Shown in pieces: positions 29,863-33,425 of a DNA stretch of 33,425 nucleotides; positions within the stretch are counted from its first letter, which is position 1; every line of letters starts with the position of its first letter. Source of the stretch: an uncultured Dorea sp. (GTDB taxonomy: Bacteria > Bacillota_A > Clostridia > Lachnospirales > Lachnospiraceae). Made by a program: the position numbers and the translations under genes. The notes under the pieces are model-generated. The model saw only the letters and a list, made by a program, of their open reading frames with translations. It was not told where the DNA came from and did not search any database. Location: assembly GCA_910578865.1 (NCBI GenBank), contig CAJTRM010000030.1:1-33425 (forward strand), written 5' to 3'.

Positions 29863-30714
29863 ATGGAATGGATTGAAAAATTAAACGATGCGATAGGCTA
29901 TATCGAGGAGCATTTGACAAAGGAGATTGATTATGAACGGCTTGGGCAGATTGCTTGCTGTTCTTCCTATCATTTTCAGAGAATGTTTACTTATATGGCG
30001 GGGATTCCCTTATCTGAATATATCCGCAGGAGAAAAATGTCTCTTGCCGCCGTTGATTTACAGAGTAAAAATATGAAGATCATTGATGTGGCCGGGAAAT
30101 ACGGATATCATTCCCCCACCGCATTTAACAGAGCATTTCAGTCTGTTCATGGAATGGCCCCGTCTGCTGTAAAAAATGAGGGCGTATCCGTAAAATCCTT
30201 CCCGCCTGTCTTATTTAAAATTACCGTCAAAGGAGTGGAAGAGATGAACTATCGAATTGAAACAAAAGAAGCTTTCCGTATTGTAGGCGTATCCGTACCA
30301 CTGGAGAAGGATATTGAGAAAAATTTTACAGTCATACCCGCAAAGTGGCAGGAAATATCTATGAACGGAACATTACAGAGATTGATTCAGATCATGAACA
30401 CACCGCCTATGGGAGTGCTTGGTGTCAGCACTTGCAATGATACAGAACCGTGGAGATATTATATCGCAGTATCTACTTCGGAGGAACCGGGGGATCTTGA
30501 AGATTATATTGTGCCGGCGGCAACCTGGGCTATATTTTCCGGGGAAGGTACCAATCAGTCCATCCAGGAATTGGAGCGGCGGATCGTAACAGAATGGCTG
30601 CCGACTTCGGGATACGAGTATGGAAATGCTCCCGATGTCGAGGTATACTTAAATCCGGATCCGCAAAATGCACAATATGAAGTGTGGATACCTGTAGTGA
30701 AAAGCAGGGACTGA
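29863..30714 (+). CDS. AraC-family regulator with GyrI-like effector domain
   Basis: 283 residues, AGGAGGAG site. Two helix-turn-helix units fill residues ~8-108 (IDYERLGQIACCSSYHFQRMFTYMAGIPLSEYIRRRKMSLAA; KIIDVAGKYGYHSPTAFNRAFQSVHGMAPSAVK). Residues ~126-283 are a GyrI-like ligand-binding domain (YRIETKEAFRIVGVSVPLEKD...GVLGVSTCNDTEPWRYYIAVS...WAIFSGEG...YGNAPDVEVYLNPDPQNAQYEVWIPV). This is the Rob/BltR-like plan: drug or metabolite binding at the C-terminus, DNA binding at the N-terminus. A possible -10 TATACT at 29832-29837 precedes it. No obvious target gene adjacent; self-control or control of distant efflux genes is possible. Confidence 0.92.
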   Translation: MEWIEKLNDAIGYIEEHLTKEIDYERLGQIACCSSYHFQRMFTYMAGIPLSEYIRRRKMSLAAVDLQSKNMKIIDVAGKYGYHSPTAFNRAFQSVHGMAPSAVKNEGVSVKSFPPVLFKITVKGVEEMNYRIETKEAFRIVGVSVPLEKDIEKNFTVIPAKWQEISMNGTLQRLIQIMNTPPMGVLGVSTCNDTEPWRYYIAVSTSEEPGDLEDYIVPAATWAIFSGEGTNQSIQELERRIVTEWLPTSGYEYGNAPDVEVYLNPDPQNAQYEVWIPVVKSRD

Positions 30715-30784
30715 AGACTTCTGTATCTTTATGTCCCAATCTGGTGTTTTACATTTTCAGAAATCCGGATCGAAGGAAATAACC

Positions 30785-30816
30785 AAAACAGTGCAGCCAT
30801 AAGGCTGCACTGTTTT
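30785..30816. terminator. Bidirectional terminator between the AraC gene and tRNA genes
   Basis: AAAACAGTGCAGCC (30785-30798) and GGCTGCACTGTTTT (30803-30816) form a perfect 14-bp stem with ATAA as loop; T-runs in both directions serve the plus-strand regulator and the minus-strand tRNAs. Confidence 0.88.
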
Positions 30817-30826
30817 AGTCTTTCAG

Positions 30827-30900
30827 TAGCGGGAACTGGATTTGAACCAGCGACACCACGGGTATGAACCGTGTGCTCTAGCCAACTGAGCTATCCCGCC
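30827..30900 (-). tRNA. tRNA-Met (CAT), elongator type
   Basis: On the minus strand, 74 nt from GGCGGGATAGCTCAGTTGG to TTCCCGCTA. Anticodon stem CACGG/CCGTG with loop TTCATAC (anticodon CAT); T-loop GGTTCAAATCC. Acceptor G1 pairs with U72 (wobble). CCA not encoded. Initiator identity is unlikely from the normal G-initial acceptor. Confidence 0.93.
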
Positions 30901-30921
30901 ATATTTGATTTTTAGATGATA

Positions 30922-30994
30922 TGGGACCAATAGGGCTCGAACCTATGACCCTCTGCTTGTAAGGCAGATGCTCTCCCAGCTGAGCTATGATCCC
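30922..30994 (-). tRNA. tRNA-Val (TAC)
   Basis: On the minus strand, 73 nt from GGGATCATAGCTCAGCTGGG to TTGGTCCCA. Anticodon stem CTGCC/AGCAG region with loop CTTACAA (anticodon TAC), T-loop GGTTCGAGCCC. Lies upstream of tRNA-Met in one transcript. Confidence 0.95.
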
Positions 30995-31029
30995 ATATTC
31001 CGGAGTTCGTATCCCGAACCCGCTTCGCT

Positions 31030-31059
31030 ATTATACTATTATTTTTTGTTATATGTCAA
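31030..31059 (-). promoter_or_regulatory. Promoter of the tRNA-Val/tRNA-Met operon
   Basis: On the minus strand TTGACA (31059-31054), 18-nt A/T-rich spacer, TATAAT (31035-31030): consensus boxes 36 nt before tRNA-Val. Confidence 0.85.
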
Positions 31060-31154
31060 CACTTTTTTTGAAATATTTACAAACATTTACAAATACTTTT
31101 TAGGGGGCCGGAAAAATAGAGAATGTGTTAACATATTTCCAAATAAAAGATACT

Positions 31155-31200
31155 TTACAAACATACCGGTAGTATGTTATACTCCGAACATACTACCGGT
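31155..31200 (+). promoter_or_regulatory. Promoter and TetR operator of the efflux operon
   Basis: ACCGGTAGTATGTT (31165-31178) and AACATACTACCGGT (31187-31200) are exact complements, 8 nt apart, placed over a -10 TATACT (31178-31183) with -35 TTACAA (31155-31160). Half-sites include ACATAC-N5-GTATGT (31161-31177). The TetR protein encoded at 31221 is the natural binder. Confidence 0.82.
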
Positions 31201-31220
31201 CGGTTATAGGAGGAAGGATT

Positions 31221-31874
31221 ATGGCACGAAGCAAGAACCCGGAAGGGACTGTAAATTTAATTATGGATGCTGCATTTCGCTTATTTATGGAAAAAGGCTA
31301 TGAGCATACGTCTGTCCAGGATATTATTGACAACCTGGGAGGGCTCAGCAAGGGGGCAATCTATCATCATTTTAAGTCGAAAGAGGAAATTCTAGTGGCA
31401 GTCGTAGAGCGGATGACGGCGGAGTCAAACCGTGTGCTGGCAGACATCCGTGACCGTTCAGATCTGAACGGAAGAGAGAAATTAAAGACGATTTTTAAGA
31501 GCTCAGTCAAGAGGCCGGTGCAGGATGAGATCTTCACGGTAGCCCCGGATTTTCGGAATAATCCAAGGCTCCTCTTCCTGATATTCCGTGATACGGTGGA
31601 CGAGGTGGCCCCCAACTATATTTTGCCGATCATAGAGCAGGGACTTTCGGATGGCTCCATTCAGACGGAATATCCAAGGCAGCTTTCTGAGCTGATTATT
31701 CTGGCGGCAAATATCTGGATGAATCCCATGATCTTTGACAGCGGGGAAGAGGATTTCTACGGAAGGCTAATGATATTCAAACAGTTAATGGAAGGCTTCG
31801 GGCTGGATGTGATCGATGAGGAGATGCAGAGCAGGCTTCGGGAGCTGGCAGGTATTTATCAGAAGAGAAAATAG
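31221..31874 (+). CDS. TetR/AcrR-family repressor
   Basis: 217 residues, AGGAGGAAGG site. N-terminal helix-turn-helix (residues ~9-55: TVNLIMDAAFRLFMEKGYEHTSVQDIIDNLGGLSKGAIYHHFKSKEEIL) is canonical. The C-terminal helical part (LIFRDTVDEVAPNYILPIIEQGLSDGSIQTEYPRQLSELI) binds an unknown inducer. Cotranscribed with the MFS gene 18 nt downstream; the perfect operator at its promoter predicts self-repression relieved by a transported compound. Confidence 0.95.
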   Translation: MARSKNPEGTVNLIMDAAFRLFMEKGYEHTSVQDIIDNLGGLSKGAIYHHFKSKEEILVAVVERMTAESNRVLADIRDRSDLNGREKLKTIFKSSVKRPVQDEIFTVAPDFRNNPRLLFLIFRDTVDEVAPNYILPIIEQGLSDGSIQTEYPRQLSELIILAANIWMNPMIFDSGEEDFYGRLMIFKQLMEGFGLDVIDEEMQSRLRELAGIYQKRK

Positions 31875-31892
31875 CAGGAAAGGAAGTCAGGC

Positions 31893-33131
31893 ATGAAAAA
31901 AGGAGTGTTTTCAAAGGATTTTACATTAGTGGTCATCGGTCAGGTCATCTCACTGTTTGGCAACGCCACCGTGAGGTTTGCCCTGCCCCTTTATTTGCTG
32001 AACCAGACAGGGTCTGCGGCCGTCTACGGGACAGTGACAGCATGTGCGTTTATTCCCGCGGTGCTGCTCTCGCCGGTGGGAGGCATTGTGGCGGACAGGG
32101 TTAACAAGAGAAATGTCATGGTGATTCTGGATTTCTTTACAGGATGTTTGATACTGGCGTGCTCCCTGCTGCTTGGGAAAATGAATCTTATCGTGCTCCT
32201 TGCAGCGACACTGATGCTCTTGTACGGCATTGCAGGTGCATACCAGCCGTCGGTGCAGGCAAGTATACCGGTGCTGGTGGACAGGGAGCGTATCATGGAA
32301 GCCAATTCCATCGTAAATGCAGTGAATTCTTTGGCAAATCTCACAGGGCCCGTAATCGGAGGAATCCTGTACAGTGCGTATGGGTTGGGCGCTGTGCTGT
32401 GGATCTGTATAGTATGTTTTTTTGCATCGGCGGTTATGGAAGTCTTTATTCACATACCGTTTGTCAGGCAGGCGTCCCGCGGAGGCATCCTTCAGACGGC
32501 AAAGGCAGATTTTTCAGAGAGTATCGGGTACATCCGGAAGGATAAACCGGTGATAGGGAAGGTCATGCTTGTTGTCTGCGGGATCAACTTGTTTCTTTCT
32601 GCACTGATCCTTGTGGGGATGCCGTATCTTATTACTGAGGTGTTGGAACTGGAGGCGGCGTGGAGCAATAAGCTGTATGGCTTTGCACAGGGCGCGCTGG
32701 CGGCAGGAGGGCTGGCGGGAGGTATCTGCGCCGGTATTTTTGCAGAGAAGCTGTCGGTGAAAAAAGTGGGGAACCTGATCGTTGCCTGTGCACTTTCCTT
32801 GTTTCCGGTGGGGCTGACATTGATGTTATGTTCCTCCGGGATGGTGAATTACCTGGTTCTTACGGTATGCTGTTTTGTGATCATGGTATTGTCTACGATC
32901 TGCGGAGTGCAGCTGCTGTCTTTTATCCAGACAGAAACTCCGCAGAATCTGATCGGGAAGGTGATCGCTGTGACACTTACCATATCCATGTGTGCCCAGC
33001 CGCTGGGGAATGCATTGTACGGGGTGCTGTTTGAGGTGTGCGGCGGGATGGAATTTGTGGTGATTTTGTTCGCGGGGGGCGTATCCCTTGCCATTTCATA
33101 CAGTACGAAAAATATATTCGAGAAGCTGTGA
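31893..33131 (+). CDS. MFS transporter (EntS/macrolide-efflux-like)
   Basis: 412 residues with about twelve membrane helices in two halves. The loop motif GGIVADRVNKRNVMVILD after helix 2 is the MFS motif A ([GD]-x3-D-R-x-[GN]-[RK]-[RK]). The overall look (FSKDFTLVVIGQVISLFGNATVRFALPLYLLNQTGSAAVYG) is that of the EntS/Mef-like drug-efflux subgroup. Site AGGAAAGGAAG precedes the ATG. With the TetR gene it forms a two-gene inducible export unit; substrate unknown. Confidence 0.93.
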   Translation: MKKGVFSKDFTLVVIGQVISLFGNATVRFALPLYLLNQTGSAAVYGTVTACAFIPAVLLSPVGGIVADRVNKRNVMVILDFFTGCLILACSLLLGKMNLIVLLAATLMLLYGIAGAYQPSVQASIPVLVDRERIMEANSIVNAVNSLANLTGPVIGGILYSAYGLGAVLWICIVCFFASAVMEVFIHIPFVRQASRGGILQTAKADFSESIGYIRKDKPVIGKVMLVVCGINLFLSALILVGMPYLITEVLELEAAWSNKLYGFAQGALAAGGLAGGICAGIFAEKLSVKKVGNLIVACALSLFPVGLTLMLCSSGMVNYLVLTVCCFVIMVLSTICGVQLLSFIQTETPQNLIGKVIAVTLTISMCAQPLGNALYGVLFEVCGGMEFVVILFAGGVSLAISYSTKNIFEKL

Positions 33132-33306
33132 GAAGGGAGGATGAATACGATCCTGCTGGCGGTGGGAACACCTTTTCTGTCCGGGAGGACGGGGAATATC
33201 TGCTGTTTCAGGATCGGATTGAGAACGGTCTGATGAGCGGGGCGGTGAAGGGATAGTTGCTCAAAATAGTTTCATTCCTTGTAATTTGATGTGAATCATT
33301 ATATAA
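33132..33306. other. Intergenic region after the MFS gene
   Basis: A short frame in the first 125 nt reads ...NTFSVREDGEYLLFQDRIENGLMSGAVKG and stops at 33254-33256, but it has no proper start of its own (GGGAGG directly touches an ATG at 33141 in another frame). It may be a gene remnant. The rest is A/T-rich without features. Confidence 0.35.
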
Positions 33307-33353
33307 TACCCTCAGCAGACAAAGGGCGTGTGTTCCTTCGTCTGCTGAGGGTA
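33307..33353. repeat. Palindromic repeat, TACCCTCAG family, copy 3
   Basis: TACCCTCAGCAGACAAAGGG (33307-33326), loop CGTGTGTT, CCTTCGTCTGCTGAGGGTA (33335-33353). Same outer arms and loop start (CGTGT) as the copy at 1756-1801, but the middle of the stem differs on both arms so that pairing is kept. Could end the TetR-MFS transcript. Confidence 0.85.
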
Positions 33354-33425
33354 CAATCAATGTACGAATGAAGCATTCCTATAGAGAATGAAATTTGAAC
33401 TTTGAAAAAATAAAATCTCCCCGTA

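Noticed and set aside
33141..33256. Small gene after the MFS transporter
   Set aside because: The ribosome site touches the ATG and that frame stops early; the other frame has no own start and no recognisable domain. Listed only as a possible remnant.

Overview
The window looks like a chromosomal segment of a gut Firmicute in the Lachnospiraceae (Dorea, Blautia or Clostridium scindens type). This rests on familiar protein types (full-length fused FGAM synthase, NADP-type glutamate dehydrogenase, a paired radical SAM/DUF4130 DNA-metabolism locus, a YtrA-type GntR-ABC operon), strong AGGAGG ribosome-binding sites, consensus sigma-A promoters and Firmicute-type LexA boxes. Species assignment is inference.

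Positions 1-9290 hold an accessory, phage-derived element read mostly leftward (minus strand). From its promoter near 9335-9363 the order is: a 129-residue unknown protein; an 897-residue single-chain RNA polymerase of the two-barrel QDE-1/eukaryotic-RdRP/YonO type, with a catalytic DVDGD at residues 541-545; then a tail module (tail-completion-like 173 aa, conserved tail-cluster protein 253 aa, tail-tube-like 248 aa, a 69-residue ORF, a tail-assembly-chaperone-like 175 aa protein); and at the far left a tape-measure fragment. The stretch between chaperone and tape measure is disrupted: it holds a broken Rpn nuclease gene, a rightward zinc-ribbon gene with a recent internal duplication, and several palindromic repeats. 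The polymerase next to a tail module is the most interesting content. The polymerase superfamily is known; I cannot tell whether this cassette has been described.

Positions 9290-18140 are host-like and rich in nucleic-acid repair. A divergent control region separates the element from a radical SAM/DUF4130 operon whose consensus promoter carries two perfect GAAC-N4-GTTC LexA boxes, so SOS control is predicted. Two 123-bp direct repeats flank a small coiled-coil gene. A DinG-like Fe-S helicase fused to a RecB/Cas4-type nuclease domain follows, then (minus strand) a GntR-controlled ABC transporter operon and endonuclease IV.

Positions 18127-29565 carry housekeeping genes: argS and an AlaX-type editing protein, a LysR regulator followed by a caspase-like (His/Cys dyad) protein whose N-terminus resembles contractile-injection cargo, a TIGR01906 membrane protein, a full-length purL and gdhA. 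Positions 29566-33425 contain a 17-bp tandem array, an AraC/GyrI-like regulator, tRNA-Met and tRNA-Val (minus strand), a TetR-MFS efflux pair behind a perfect 14-bp-arm operator, and a third member of the TACCCTCAG palindrome family.
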